Part shown: one piece after another, positions 12,629 through 25,102 of the stretch
Position numbering within the stretch: position 1 is the first letter of the stretch
How the letters are laid out: every line of letters starts with the position of its first letter
NCBI GenBank assembly: GCA_945643635.1
Contig: CALZFC010000042.1
Coordinates: forward strand, 2,517,001 to 2,581,000
Reading direction: 5' to 3'
Length of the DNA stretch: 64,000 nt
DNA from: Allodiplogaster sudhausi
Taxonomy: Eukaryota > Nematoda > Chromadorea > Rhabditida > Diplogasteridae
Notes under the pieces: generated by a model
Told to the model about the DNA's origin: nothing
Database searches by the model: none
What the model saw: the letters and a program-made list of their open reading frames with translations, nothing else
Program-made: the position numbers and the translations under genes

Positions 12629-13629
12629 TTGGGATGGAAGCCAGAAGATACCGTAACTAAACAACTTGTGTTGCCGCTGTCTTTAGAGGCGACTCTGCAA
12701 AGAGGTCTTCTTCTTTTTTTTTGCTTCTTGTCGAGCAGTGATTAAAAAAAAATTAAAGTCACTGGCTACTCTGAAATTATGTACAGTTTTATTACGTATC
12801 GTTTTACCATTTGTTGATTGAAGTAGCTTGCTTGCTAGAGAAGTGATAGGATACTTATGTCTTATGATTAGAAGATGTTTGATGCATGAAGGTCATCAGT
12901 ATCAATTCTTCCTTAGGAGCTGCAGGCAGCTCAATTCAAATTAGAAAAAAGAGGCTGTAAATAGCTGAATATTTATTGTGTGTATCAAAAGACTCCATCC
13001 ATATAACCTCCCAGACAATCTAGTAAATCCCTGTAGTCGGGTTTCCTGTACTCGTTGAATACTTGTGTTCTTTTAGTGCTACAGCATTACGATTTCCCTG
13101 TCATATTCGAGTCCGTTTTAAATTCTCGCTACCTCAGAGGATGAATGATCTCCTTCGATTTTCATGTACTCATAATTATATACTCGTTTCCTTTGTATAC
13201 TCGCAATGAAGTAAGGATAAATTGTTCAGTGAAACCCTATTTTTCGTTGCTGGCTTTATTAATGAGAGTGTTGTGACCTCTTACAATATCTTCTCGAGCA
13301 TTTGATGAGCTGAAGTATTTGCTGGACATGATTCGCGGTTATTTATTGTTGTTGATTTTCTTAATGTCTTGTGTGAGGGTAAGAAATGTGCCCATAGCCG
13401 CAACTTTCACCTAATTTTCTGACTGAGCTTGTTCTTTCAGCACTGGATGAAAATTTTGCGGTTCAGCATGCATCGGATCCAATGATTACTATTCCCGGGT
13501 ATGCCGCTATTCGTGCCCTCTCCTTTTTTCTTTCGTTCCATCCCCTTTTCGTTACTACTACCATCTTTCTGCATTAAAGTATGACTACGTTTTTATCCGC
13601 GTCTTATTTCTCTGCTCGTTCGCTCCAAT

Positions 13630-13675
<46 letters not shown>

Positions 13676-13998
13676 TCTAAATTTTCCGCTTTGAGGCCTT
13701 TTCCGGCTCGTTGATTCTGAGAACTATAACGTTAGAAAGAGCTTTTGCTATTCGCCTTACAAATATCTAGCAGTCAGTGGACATCAATTCGCTTGGGCAG
13801 CGTTCCCACCCAGTCGTTGCAACTAATTGTAAGATGGCAGTTTTATACATTGGGATATGGCCTATTTATTCATTGCATAATTGATGTGAGAACATTAAGA
13901 GCTCTGATGTGAGATAAGACTTCAGTTCGGAAATGTGTTAAAGTAATAATTTGTGAGTGATAATCGAAAAGCCTGTTTACTCAGCTGTCGGTCGTAAA
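12629..13998. other. Region between HDAC11 and NMNAT
   Basis: AT-rich HDAC11 3' flank up to about 13400. A segment 13441-13498 has a good acceptor (tctttcag) and donor (CCCGG/GTATGC) and could be a 5' leader exon of the NMNAT gene; joined to 13988 it meets a stop before the NMNAT ATG, so it is at most untranslated. A pure CT tract lies at 13632-13673. Confidence 0.4.
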
Positions 13999-15865
13999 AT
14001 GGTATCGGAGAGTGTGAATGGATCCGCCCTTTCAGTCGCAGAGAGGAAGAAAGGAGGTTTGGAATGTTCTTCGATTATTCTCTCCATCTTTGATTCATTT
14101 CCTCTTCTATTTTTATTGTATATTATAGCATGGCATTAATGATTCCAGGCGAAGGGGGCGAATGCCGAAAAGTGGTTCTTCTCTCGTGCGGCAGCTTCAA
14201 CCCTCCCACCATCGCTCATCTCCGAATGTTGGAGGTTTATTTTTAATGTTAATTTTAACTATACGAGTTTAATATATTTGTTATCTTAATTAATTAAAAA
14301 ATTCAGTGGTTTTTTATCAAAAGCAGTGCTGAAATAATTCTGCCCCACGACAGCATTGTAACCCCTCAACCGCCAATTTTTTTTTAAACAGTATTTTACC
14401 TTGTATCCCCCCCCCCCGGGTTGGCGGTTTGGCCCCTTGTAACCCTCGGGACAAGTCGAGAGGCTGGCACTATTTCAGCACTGATCAAAAGTTATTTGAA
14501 TTGATTGAAAGTCTTTTTTATTATTTTGACCACTATAGATGGCTATATTTTCCTGACTCATGCCAGGCTGCCCGTGACTTCGTCCATTCCCTCGTGGCCC
14601 CCCACAAAGTCGTCGAAGGCATTCTCTCCCCTGCTTCTTCTGCTTACGGGAAAGCTGGACTCCTTTCTGATCACCACAGAGTTTCCATGTTGAAGAAGGT
14701 TGGGCATATCTTCTTTGCTTGTTGTTATAAGGGAAAACACAATGGGAAGTTGGGAGAAGGGTTCTCTTCCCTATTCTATAATTTTTTTTACATCTTTCGT
14801 GAAATCACGTCTACCTTACTCCTGTCGTCTCCCCTACATGCAAAAGGATGATGGAACGTATTGTAGGTGATCGAAGAGAGTGACTGGCTAAGAGCGGATT
14901 CGTGGGAAGCGAGCAGAGGAGAATGGACGAGAACCAAGCAGGTCACGGCATTTTTTTTTTCTTCTATTCCTATTCTCTTCCTTTATCTTTTCATCTTTTC
15001 ATGTTTGCACGACAAATGTTTATTTAAGTAAAACGCTAACCATACAATTTCCAAATTCTATTCTTTATTCTTTTCTATTACAATTATTTTGAGCGTGTTT
15101 ATTGCTATATATTTTTTAGTAATGGCAAGCGAATTGCAGGTTCTGGCTCATCACCTCGAAGAATGTCGTGTCAAGCATCAGTCCGCGAATCTCGCAGGTT
15201 TGCAATGTATCATTCCATGCAATTCCACTACATATACAACCTCTTGCTGTTCAGTGTGGCTGGTGGGTGGCGGAGACCTCGTGGACTCGTTCACTCGCAT
15301 TCTTCCTGACGGAAGTCATCTCTGGTCCCTCGAAGATGTCCGCACCATAGTTCTCGACTACGGACTTGTTGTGCTGCAAAGGTTTTCACAGGGATTCCAG
15401 TAGGCCTAAAACATAAAACGGAGTACGAATTTGCTGTAAATAAGACTTTTTTTTTACAAATAAGTTGAAAAATGAAAATATATTTAGTTAATGATAAAGT
15501 GTCCAATTGTAGACCTGGCTCGTCGCCAGCGAAGACGCTCGAGTCTCTTGGCCTGCCCCCTTCCGCAATTCATGTCGTCCATGATGATGTCTGCCCCAAC
15601 GATGTCAGCTCCACTCGACTCCGAACGGCCATCGCAGCTGGCAGGCAAGCGGAGAGAGAGATGGCCGCGAGAGAGAATGGAGGAAAAGAGGAAAGAGAGA
15701 GAGAGAGAACGTGGTAGAATGAGAGAGTGAGCGAGATGGTCAGAGAGCTGTCGTATGAAACTTGGATAACGGATGACGCCTAACGTATGATCTAGATCAA
15801 TCGCGTATGCGACTCCGAAGGGAGTCATTGACTACATCTCGGAGAACGGACTCTACCGACAGTAA
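13999..15865 (+). CDS. NMNAT: Nicotinamide/nicotinate mononucleotide adenylyltransferase
   Basis: Exons 13999-14056, 14149-14234, 14567-14698, 14867-14941, 15140-15197, 15255-15381, 15513-15644, 15796-15865; 738 nt, 245 residues, all in phase. The enzyme joins NMN or NaMN with ATP to make NAD or NaAD. Visible landmarks: the nucleotidyltransferase signature CGSFNPPTIAHLRMLE (from residue 33, with the GxFNP and H), VVEGILSPASSAYGKAGL, HHRVSML, WLVGGGDLVDSF, LWSLEDVRTIVLDYGL and the C-terminal SSTRLR (about residue 212), each matching human NMNATs. There is no long internal insertion as in NMNAT1 and no obvious targeting signal, so size is closest to NMNAT3; the isoform is not assignable. The last intron has a GC donor (GGCAG/GCAAGC at 15645), supported by continuous homology across it. 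The start at 13999 follows an acceptor at 13986-13987. Confidence 0.93.
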
Positions 15866-16776
15866 CCCTCCATGGTATTTCCCTTCCATTTCTTTCTCTG
15901 ATTCCTCCCCATTATTGTCTGAACATCTTAATCTGTTCTATTTTCTTACAGTTCAATTTCGTACGTATTGTTTTCAACCGTTCCCTTTCCTCTTTTTACC
16001 TGATTTGAACAGTCCGTTTTAGACTCTTGTGAAGGCAGATCTTGGCATTTTGCGAAGAATGTTTTTTTTTGTGACTTTGCTGTGAAGGTTTTTTTTTCAA
16101 ATTTTTTTCCAGCTGTCTCCTTTGAGACACTGATTGCCTCCAAATGGATATTTCTAAGAGTTTCCAAGCGAAAAAGCCGGTTCTTTCATGACATTGTTTT
16201 CAGAAAATATACGAGTTATCCTTTTTGAAGCTGAAACGGGATATATATGTATTTTGCCATTCCTGAAAATTGTGATAATTGGCAACTTTTCTCAAAGAGA
16301 AAAAGTTGTCGATACTACTAGTACTTTCCTATTTAATCGTGCCCTTCTCATGCGATTTTCAAAAAGGCTTTAGAAGATATTTAGAAGATTTTTAAGATAC
16401 GGCGTCCCCAAGGATGGGCGCTGTTCTCAGTCAAGGCCAGTTTCTTCGGGAGCCATTATTTTTTTTAAGTGTTTGCTTAAAAATTTGCACGTTCTTATAT
16501 TTTATATTGCCAAGTGGGAACTTGCTGAGCACTAATACTAAACTTTAGTATTTGATTAGAAACATTATTACAACACTAATATTCTCGACTATGTGAATGC
16601 GCGCCTCTTTTCACACTTTCTACTCACAATTCGCCCCTTCCTTGCACTTTCAGGAAGTCTTTTTTTTAGTCTTCTTTTTTTTCTTTTTATTGTCGTCATG
16701 TAGCTTTTCTTAAAGATATAAATCCTTTTAAAACCCGACATATCGATACATGAAATCGCTGAAATAAGAGAGAGAG

Positions 16777-16810
<34 letters not shown>

Positions 16811-17646
16811 AGGGAAAAGAACAAGCACAGGAAATGACGTAAAGGAGGTTGGAACTGTTGAAGTTGAAGAGCTTGTGGACGCTACGACGCGATTCATAGA
16901 AAAATAAAAAGGCAAAGCAAAGGCTTCAGAAATTGCAAGAATTTTGTGAGGAAAAGAAGAAACAGTTAAACTGAAGCATACAGAAAAGGTGCTAGCAGAT
17001 CACAGCTCAGATTTGAAATCCAAGAGACAGGAACGAGAAGAGAGAGAGAGGGAGGATGAAAGGGAAAGGATGGCATTGAGAGATGAACTGTAAGTGAAAG
17101 CTGCCAGAGGGTGAGAAGCCTGCAGAACTCGTGCGCTACGGCCAGAGATTTTCCTCGTCTCACTCTCTCTCTCTCTCTCTCTCTCCCTCTCTCTCTTTAT
17201 CTCTCTGTCTCTCTTCACTCTATCTCTCTCTCTCTCTGTCACTCTCTCTATCTGTCTCTCTCTCACTTTCTTTCGCTCGCTCTCTCTCTCTCTCTTCTAT
17301 TCAGAATTTCATTTCAAATATTATTTCTAAATTTTTTTTATCTTTACTGTTTACCGCAGCGTTTTGCGGCCTTAATATATTTGTGCATTGGTTAATCTCC
17401 TGTCACCTACTCTAACTGCTGCCTCTCTCACTTTCTCACTCTAACTTTTGTCTCTCCCACTATCCCACCCTCTCTGTATCCATCTCTCTTTCTGTATGTT
17501 CTACTCGGTTCACTTTCACAATGTCTCTTCTCACCTTGTCTGGCCAACTCAACAGGTTCTCCGCCAGCTTTCATCTTCTATGGAATGAATGTGCGTGCCA
17601 ATGGCATGGCCTTTCAATCGCACTCTCTTTCTTCTATCTCTCTCTA

Positions 17647-17699
<53 letters not shown>

Positions 17700-19089
17700 A
17701 TAACTGTCTGTCTCTCTGCTCCTCTCACTCATCCGCTCTCCCCACTGGTCTGCCTCCTCCGCTCTCCCTGTCCATATCCACTCATCCCTTACCTACAATT
17801 GTAGACTGTATCCACCCGTCTACTACATTTAAGCTGATCTCTTCAATTCTACACACTGCACACGCAGAGAGATATTATTGGGGAAGCTTCAGCCCGAGGG
17901 CAGAAGAAAGGTCGGACAGCCATCACAGCCACCTGTGCATGCACATCGCTAGAGGCGGAGTCTACGGAGAGAGTGAGAAAGAGAGAGAGAGGAGAGAGAG
18001 AGGAGAGAGAGAAGAGAGAGGGAGCGGAACAACCTTAGGAAGGGAGAAGGGGGAGGAGAGGAAGAAAAAAGGAAGAAGAACGATCACGCCCGACCCCGAG
18101 TGAGAAGTGGCGGGTTCGGGTCGGGAAAGAGGAAGGGGAAGAGGGTTGTCACTTCTACTTCTCCCACTTCTTCTTCATCTTCCTCCTCTGAAGGAGCAGA
18201 ACCGCGCAACACAAACTCGCACTGTTAATTCTTATCTTTTCTCTTCTCACACTTTGCAAACAACATTGTTCCATTCTCGTTACCGTCTCAAATATGGCAA
18301 CAGCTCCCTCTTTCTTTCTATTTTCCCTTCTCTATCTTCGTCTTGGACTGATCTGCCACCGAATATTCTCTCTCTCTCCATCCTTCTCTCTCTCTCTTTC
18401 TCCTTAGTCTCATCGCTCTCATCTTGTATGATAATATTTTCATTTCTTGAATCACACTTTTTGCTAACCGGAAGTGTCTGCTGCTTCTAGTTATGCGAAT
18501 TCCATAGATTTTAAGTTGACAAATCATACCAATAATTGCAAAGGCAGCGTGATTTTCTGCGCGTGACTTTTGTTTTGTGGTCTTCCCAGCCTTCTTATCC
18601 CATCTCTCTCTCTCTTTCTCTCCATCTCTCTCTCTCTTTCATTCTTTCTCTATCTCTATCAGTCTCTCCCCCCCTCTCTCTCTCTATCTTTCTCCCGCTC
18701 TCTCACTTTCTCTTTCTCCCTCTCTTTATAAAAAAAAAGGAAATCATTTCTTCTCGTTGTTTCCTCGCTATGAGGAAGTTCTAGCAGAGGAAATATGAAC
18801 GGGAAGATCAGAGACGAAGCGAAGTTCATAGACAGAGGGAGACGGCTGTTTTCAATTCGCGTTGGAGCACTATGAACATATCTTTTTCACTCTTCTTTGC
18901 GAGATCATTTCGCACTTCTATTCTAATCTATAAATATAATCAGTACCGAATGCAGCACCTTTCCCATGAATATACACATGGTGTTATTCTTGAACTGAAG
19001 TACATTGCTAGAATGGAGCGGTCTCTCCCCCTCCGCCATTGTCTTCTTCTCTCTCTCCTCCTGCTACTTCTCCTCTCTCCTTCTCTAGA
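15866..19089. other. Region between NMNAT and the IL-17-like gene
   Basis: No supported exon. It contains GA tract 16769-16809, CT tracts 17158-17305, 17636-17700 and 18604-18730, and stretches of unremarkable sequence. Long serine/leucine frames here are translations of CT repeats. Confidence 0.5.
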
Positions 19090-19161
19090 ATGGAGCGGTC
19101 TCTCCCCCTCCGCCATTGTCTTCTTCTCTCTCTCCTCCTGCTACTTCTCCTCTCTCCTTCT
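19008..19161 (+). repeat. 77-bp tandem duplication covering start codon and signal peptide
   Basis: Copies 19008-19084 and 19085-19161 are essentially identical. Each begins ctagaATGGAGCGGTCTC and codes the same leucine-rich hydrophobic start. Because 77 is not a multiple of three, the upstream copy reads into a different frame. Confidence 0.9.
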
Positions 19162-19939
19162 CCGTCTCTGGCCAAGCGAGTTCGCTCTCGCCATCTCCTT
19201 CTCAAGCCCGACATCGAACAGCGGCCTCCAGGCGGCTGCATCGACCCGCCCGATCTTGTAAGGAGAACTCTTCTTTCTCAATTCTTCTTTATCTCCATCG
19301 CTACAATTTATTATTTTTCTTGCATAAAATTAAAAATGATGTACATTTGTACATACATACATACATACATACATATGTTCCTCCCCTCAATGGTGGCAGA
19401 TGGTACGGGAGTTCCCTGTGAATGGTGGCCTACTTTGCTTGCGAGTCAACTCTAGTGCCCACTCTTGTTTCCCTTCGCTAATCACAGCTACAAGATGTTG
19501 TTCTTGAAGTACAAAACTCTCCTCAATAGATCATTCTTACAAGTCAATCAAGGACTTCCTCATAAAATATTGAAAAAAAATTAAATGGTCTTCATTTTTG
19601 TGCAACTCTCTCTTTCTCATTATCTCCCTTCTTCTCTCTTTCTCTCATTCTATCTCTTTTCTCCGTTTATTTTTATCTCATTTGCGCTCTCTCTCTCTCT
19701 CGTTCTCTCCCTCTCTCTTACAATGAGTCTGCCATACTGTCCTGAAACTGTTACTTTACTCTACATACACATATGCCAGAATTAGAAGCATGGTAATCTA
19801 AGGACTAGTGTAGACAGGAAGGTGAAAGAGGCGGGAGAAAGAGCGAAAGAGAAAAAGGGAGAAAAGAGAAGGCGAGAATGAGAGAAAGAAAGAGAGAATT
19901 ATGGAAAGAGAGAGAGAGAGAGGGAGAGAGAGGGAGAGA

Positions 19940-19983
<44 letters not shown>

Positions 19984-21522
19984 GATAGCTCCGGATCCTC
20001 TTCTGCAACTACTTGAGTGTGTGGATGGGGTCGCACTCGAATGGCAACAAAACTCAGTGCCAGAGAAGTGTGTTTAGACTAATCCACCGCCAATGAGGGA
20101 AGTGTTTTATGAGTAGCTCTTCTGGCTTGATTCTTCGTATTGTGATCACCAAAGATAGTGAGGTGATCTGTAGAAATAGAGAGAGCGAGAGAACTAAAGT
20201 AAGCGAGAGAGACACAGAGGGAAAGAAGGATAAAGAATGGTGGAAGAAATGAACCTGGTAAGTGGTCGGAAGACAAATAAGGTAGGAAAGAAGAATCGCT
20301 GGAAAATGCGAAAACGCTCGTGGCTAATCTGCCTCAAGGGCACATCCATTTATTTGGGTCGCTGGATGTGCCGGGAGCATTGAAAGGAATGAAGAGAGGA
20401 ACAGACAGGGATACTCGGGTGGTCCGAGGGGTCAGAGGGGGAGGATGACCCTTACATGGTGTTCGCCTACTTCGACTATGAACAGTGATGAAATCCTAGA
20501 CATACAAATAGCTTGTCCCTTGCTATTCTCGCGCATCCTCAAGACGAACGCCTTAGAGGTCATGGTCTTTCCATTTAGCCCCCAGGGGAGAAAGAGAGAG
20601 AGAGAAGGAGAGAGAGAATGTAAAGAAAGAGAGGTGAGAGAAGCAGAGAAGGATGCGGGATAATCAAGGATCATCCCAATCCACAACAGAGAACGGCCAG
20701 CTCAAGGTCAAGCATCTCGGGATTGCTAAAACAACCAGCCGATTAATTTCTAGCTGAAGATTGCCTGATCAAACATCCGACTCCATTTGTACAGTTCAAC
20801 GATCCAATATATCAACACATTAAATGAAATTCATGTCAAATGATAAACTACTATTTTGAATAAATTTAAAAGAATAATTTTGAGAAAGAGCAGCTGGCCG
20901 AGTGGCTTTCTGAGACTGCCGAGGGAACTCCGGGTGCGGATTGGTCGCCCAAGTCAGAGGTAAGGACATGGGTTACTGTAGCCAAGAGGGATTACGGTGC
21001 ATGCCTTCAGGACGACGACGACTGGGCCCCTCCTCCGACGGGAGCGGATGCTATCTGCGATGCTCCCCTGGACACTGGAACTGACTCCAATGTCATGCAG
21101 AGATCGCTCTGTCCCTGGACGTGGAAGTTCGTCTCCTTTTCTTATTTCACATTGCTCATCGGTATTATAGGTTTACTTGGCACCTTTTTCAGTTCGCTTA
21201 TGAATTTGCACGTTTTTGTTGATAATACATATATCATTTTTGTATGCTTGATTCTGAGTCACCAACATTGAAGTAGCAGTAGCAATTCATTTGCCTGACT
21301 ACACAGCAAAGTCTTTGCCTAATCAGCCTAGTACATGCCGCGAACGTCCTTGACTCTCTTCTCTCTTTCCTACCCAATCACTCTCTTTCTCTCACTATCT
21401 CTGTTTTATTGCACTAATCATATGTATCCACTGTTAACAGAGAGACAGAGAGAGAGAGAGAGACAGAGAGAGAGAGGGAGAGAGAGAGAAAGAGAGAGAG
21501 AGAAAGAAAGAGAGAGAGAGAA

Positions 21523-21555
<33 letters not shown>

Positions 21556-22484
21556 AAAAGAGAGAGAGAGATTAGCGAAGATGGAGAGAGTCTGCTTTGA
21601 CCCCGCCACAGGCGCGCACTTTTACACGGAGACAGGCCGTGCCGCTCGTGCATGCACGGCCGAGCAAGATCAGCTTGTTAGCCAAGGCCTCGAGGCGCAT
21701 CTCTCTTTCTCTCTCTTGTTCTCTCTCTCTTTCTCTCTCTCTTTTTCTGTCTCTATCTCGCTCTCTCATGCACTCTCGTGTTCTCCAAGTTTGTTATTAA
21801 CCCGAAGGAATGCAGTTTCTCGCCTTCCTGTCCTCATGTCTTTTTATTTCCTAATTCTGACAAACCCACTTCCTTTCCTACTCTTATGTCTCCTTGTGTG
21901 TTTTTCCCAGTTCCTTACTCACCAACCTTATATCATCTTGACCCCCGATAATGTAGATCCAGAAGCCCTTCACAACACCCTGGCACCATCTACCGTATTC
22001 GAAATGGCCCACTAATTCAGCTTACCTACTGCTCTATTTTGCCCGCAGTTCAATGGGCCGTTTTCCCCTTTAGGCTACACCTGCCTTTCTCGAGATGGTA
22101 CAGGAGAATAAAAACCATCTCCTCGGGGCAAAGTCATTAAAAAGTCATAAACGGAGGGGGAATATGAAGAAGGAAAGGGGGAGTTCTCGGGGCCAATTGC
22201 TTTATGTAATTCACAACGGTTGTCGCTCTCTCTCTCTCTCTCGCTCTCTCTCTCTCTCGCTCTCTCTCTCTCTCGCTCTCTCTCTCTCTCGCTCTCTCTC
22301 TCTCTCGCTCTCTCTCTCTCTCGCTCTCTCTCTCTCTCGCTCTCTCTCTCTCTCGCTCTCTCTCTCTCGCTCTCTCTCTCTCTCGCTCTCTCTCTCTCTC
22401 GCTCTCTCTCTCTCTCGCTCTCTCTCTCTCTCGCTCTCTCTCTCTCTCGCTCTCTCTCTCTCTCGCTCTCTCTCTCTCTCGCTC

Positions 22485-22515
<31 letters not shown>

Positions 22516-22952
22516 TATTGCGCACTAGAGTGGGCGAGTTTTGCTGCAAAAAGAATTTTCGAAGTCACCTATAATGATTAAATAATAAAAATAGAATGAA
22601 TACTTGATGAGAATATGGAATATCAACTTGAGAGTGTCCTTTGACGAGGGCCGCGAGCCGAGGATGTTGTCGGAGGCGACTTGCATGTGCAGAAGGAGCA
22701 GAGGCACTTCTGGCTCGTACTGCATGCCAATCAAGAGAGAGACGCCCGTGCTTAGGAGGGGAAAGTGCAACCCTCTCACTGGTCAGTCACCACTATCATA
22801 TCAGCCATGATAAGAAAGATATCAACGCAGGCTTCTACGAGTACTCGCGGGCCACGATCTCCACGACAGTGGGATGCCACTCTGTGCTGCCGCGCACGCA
22901 GAGGACGTACAAGCTCAGCAAGCTGCACTCCGATGTTGGCATCGAGATCTGA
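19090..22952 (+). CDS. Interleukin-17-family secreted cytokine
   Basis: Proposed exons 19090-19257 (signal peptide), 20885-20959, 21011-21126, 22633-22781 and 22831-22952 join in phase to a TGA; 630 nt, 209 residues. The first exon gives MERSLPLRHC followed by a run of leucines and SPSLAKR, a classic signal peptide. The mature part has an acidic linker (DDDDWAPPP) and then the IL-17 core: SLCPWTWKVSFDEGREPRML, SEATCMC, ETPVLRRGKC, EYSRATISTTVGCHS. IL-17 proteins share the PW-x-Y/W, D-x-x-R-x-P, EAxCxC, VLRR and VGCxC pattern, so the family call is firm for the last three exons. The final pair is C-H-S instead of C-x-C. The link from the first exon is inferred from phase and the signal peptide; one or more small exons between 19380 and 20490 may be missing (GEDDPYMVFAYFDYE at about 20426-20470 is a candidate). 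Confidence 0.8.
21438..21572. repeat. (GA)n tract in an IL-17 intron
   Basis: Almost pure GA with occasional AAAG or CAG interruptions, inside the intron 21127-22632. Confidence 0.9.
21581..21703 (+). other. Exon-like open frame inside an IL-17 intron
   Basis: An open stretch of mixed composition (MERVCFDPATGAHFYTETGR and on to QLVSQGLEAHL) sits between GA and CT repeats, far more protein-like than its surroundings. The direct splice 21126 to 22633 already restores the IL-17 core, so it is not needed there. Spliced in at 21581 the phases also allow a second frame. It could be an alternative exon, part of another gene, or chance. Confidence 0.3.
22224..22515. repeat. 16-bp minisatellite of CT with a regular CG step
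   Basis: The unit gctctctctctctctc repeats about 18 times, with one unit two bases short near 22366. It lies in the IL-17 intron just upstream of the exon at 22633. Confidence 0.9.
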
Positions 22953-24177
22953 GCTCGTTCCTTTCCATCTTCACACTCATACCTTCCCTATTAACTTATC
23001 TACTTAATATAATTGCATATCCATAGTGAACTTTGTCAACGGGTTCGCTGGCGACATCTTGGGGCTTGTCGCTGTTTTTATATTATGAATCGTAAGTGAT
23101 CAAAACGTGTTATAGTATTTTTTATTCATTCATATCCCCTTTGTTGCATTTCAGCCCTTTTTACCATCAAGTTCTCAATTCGCCAAGCTCACGTGTAGTC
23201 TCATGTTCTCATGCTATTCTTACGGGTCAGAATGCACACCCCGGGTGCTAGATATCTCCCTTTCACCCTCTTTCATATAAAGTCGCGAGAATGTCTGGAG
23301 TGTTCGCTCCCTTCTGTAAACTCATTTCATGGCCGTTCTGGCACCCTTCACGATCTGTGATAATTGTCTTCCTCATTTTGTTGACCCTCTGCTAATCTTC
23401 TTTCTTCTATTTTCTTGAGCTCTCTCACTTTCTATTCTATTTTCTTTACCCTACCCTTCCCTGCTCCTCAAATTCACTTCCTCGTCTTGCAACTGCTACT
23501 TGTCATAATTACATCATGTGAAAGTACTTCCGCGACATTTCACTCTACTAATTTGTTTTTTTTTCGCTTGCAAATAAATCGATTTTACGTTATCTAACAT
23601 CAAATATAACAGCGTATTAATAATGCTTTGCACGAGATCGTTCTATAATTGAATCTTAGAAATGATATGAAAATGTATAGCGGCTGAATTTTTCCACTCT
23701 CGATTTGTGGTTTTTTGTTATGTCAAACAAAGAACGTTAGTCTACTAAACGATTTATGCTAGTGATAAGGCAACAATGCAAAATGTAAGAAAAATCGAAA
23801 AATATAGGGAGAGAATTTGAAGAATCAAAAGCAAAATGGAGAGAATTGTTCATCATAGAATTTGTGTTCATCCTTCACGTAATTTTGTGACAAAAGGTAT
23901 TTCAAAGTGAGATTTTAAAGAAGCAACAAATAAAAGACTGCACACTGAATTTGGTTGCCGTAGGCGGAGACTGCAAAGGCAGAGACAAAAGCTAAAGATT
24001 AGAGAGCAGCAGACGGACAGAGAGAAATATTTTCCGAAGCAACTTGCGTAAAATATCTCAGAAAAAAATTCTGTGTTTTTCACAATGAAATGAGAAAACC
24101 GTAAGGCGCACTGGAGAAAAGGCAGCAATAAGAAGCAGATTGTTTGAGGAACAGAGCGAGGGAGAGTTACAGAGCTA

Positions 24178-24236
<59 letters not shown>

Positions 24237-25102
24237 GGAAACAAAGTGCGGCGCGATGCGAGAAAAAAAGGGAGAAAAATTCCCTAGAGAATCGAAGTTG
24301 TGATGGCAGAAAAGAGGAGGCTTCAGCCACTACACACTAATCATATTCATATGAATTCATCTTCACCTAACGATCCATTATAGAAACAATTGTATGAACT
24401 TTATGTAAAGATAGCCTCAAATGGCTGAACATTTTACTCGCTGAGAAATCTTGCACTGGGATTGAGAGACAGGCGCATAGAACGGTGAACAGGGATAAAC
24501 TCCGAAATGATAACAACTAGTTTGTGATATATGCAAATGTTGAGAGGGACAGAGGGGAGCGAGCCTCTGCCATTGCATTCTTGCACCAAATATGTCTGAG
24601 TGAGGAAGCGGAGAAAACTTAACAGGTGAGATAAGAATCGCATCTTGAACAATTACAAAATTTATTTGAAAAAAAAACACTGCTAACTGCAAATGACCTG
24701 AGCAAAGTCTCTTGGGCGGTTCATCTGATTTGACTAGAAAGAAAGAAAGATTGCCTGCTTATAAGAACGGTAGAAACAAAGGATTAATTGTATGCGAAAA
24801 TATTATTAAAAGAGTGAGATAAACCCGAAAAGCCGCTAAGCGAATTGAGAAAAAGTGCAGCTGTCGGAGGAGCAGAGAAAGAGAGAAAGAATTAGGGGAT
24901 CGGAGCGGGGAGGGGATAAAGATAGAGAACTACGGGGGAGAAGCTGCTGGTCCATCAGATATACCTGCATTCCGTTGATGAGCACTGTTTTCAAGAAGTT
25001 TGGAGGGGGAAGGGGAGGATGAGGAGTGAAATAGAGAGAGGAGGGAGAGAGAGAAAGAGAAGAGAGAAAGACCCGGCTGAAGTTCTGCTGGGAAGAATAA
25101 CC
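22953..25102. other. Convergent gap between IL-17-like gene and NCX
   Basis: No supported exon. It holds the two 3' flanks and a GA tract at 24181-24238. A minus-strand frame at about 24940-24995 (NFLKTVLINGMQVYLMDQQ) looks mildly protein-like but lies beyond the NCX stop. Confidence 0.5.

Noticed and set aside
14396..14420. Run of C followed by an open frame as a separate gene at 14429-14851
   Set aside because: The open part 14567-14698 is NMNAT exon 3; the rest is intron.
19008..19084. Upstream copy of the signal-peptide start as the true IL-17 start
   Set aside because: From the first ATG the frame does not continue into the LAKRVRSRHLLLKPD segment and does not connect in phase to later exons.
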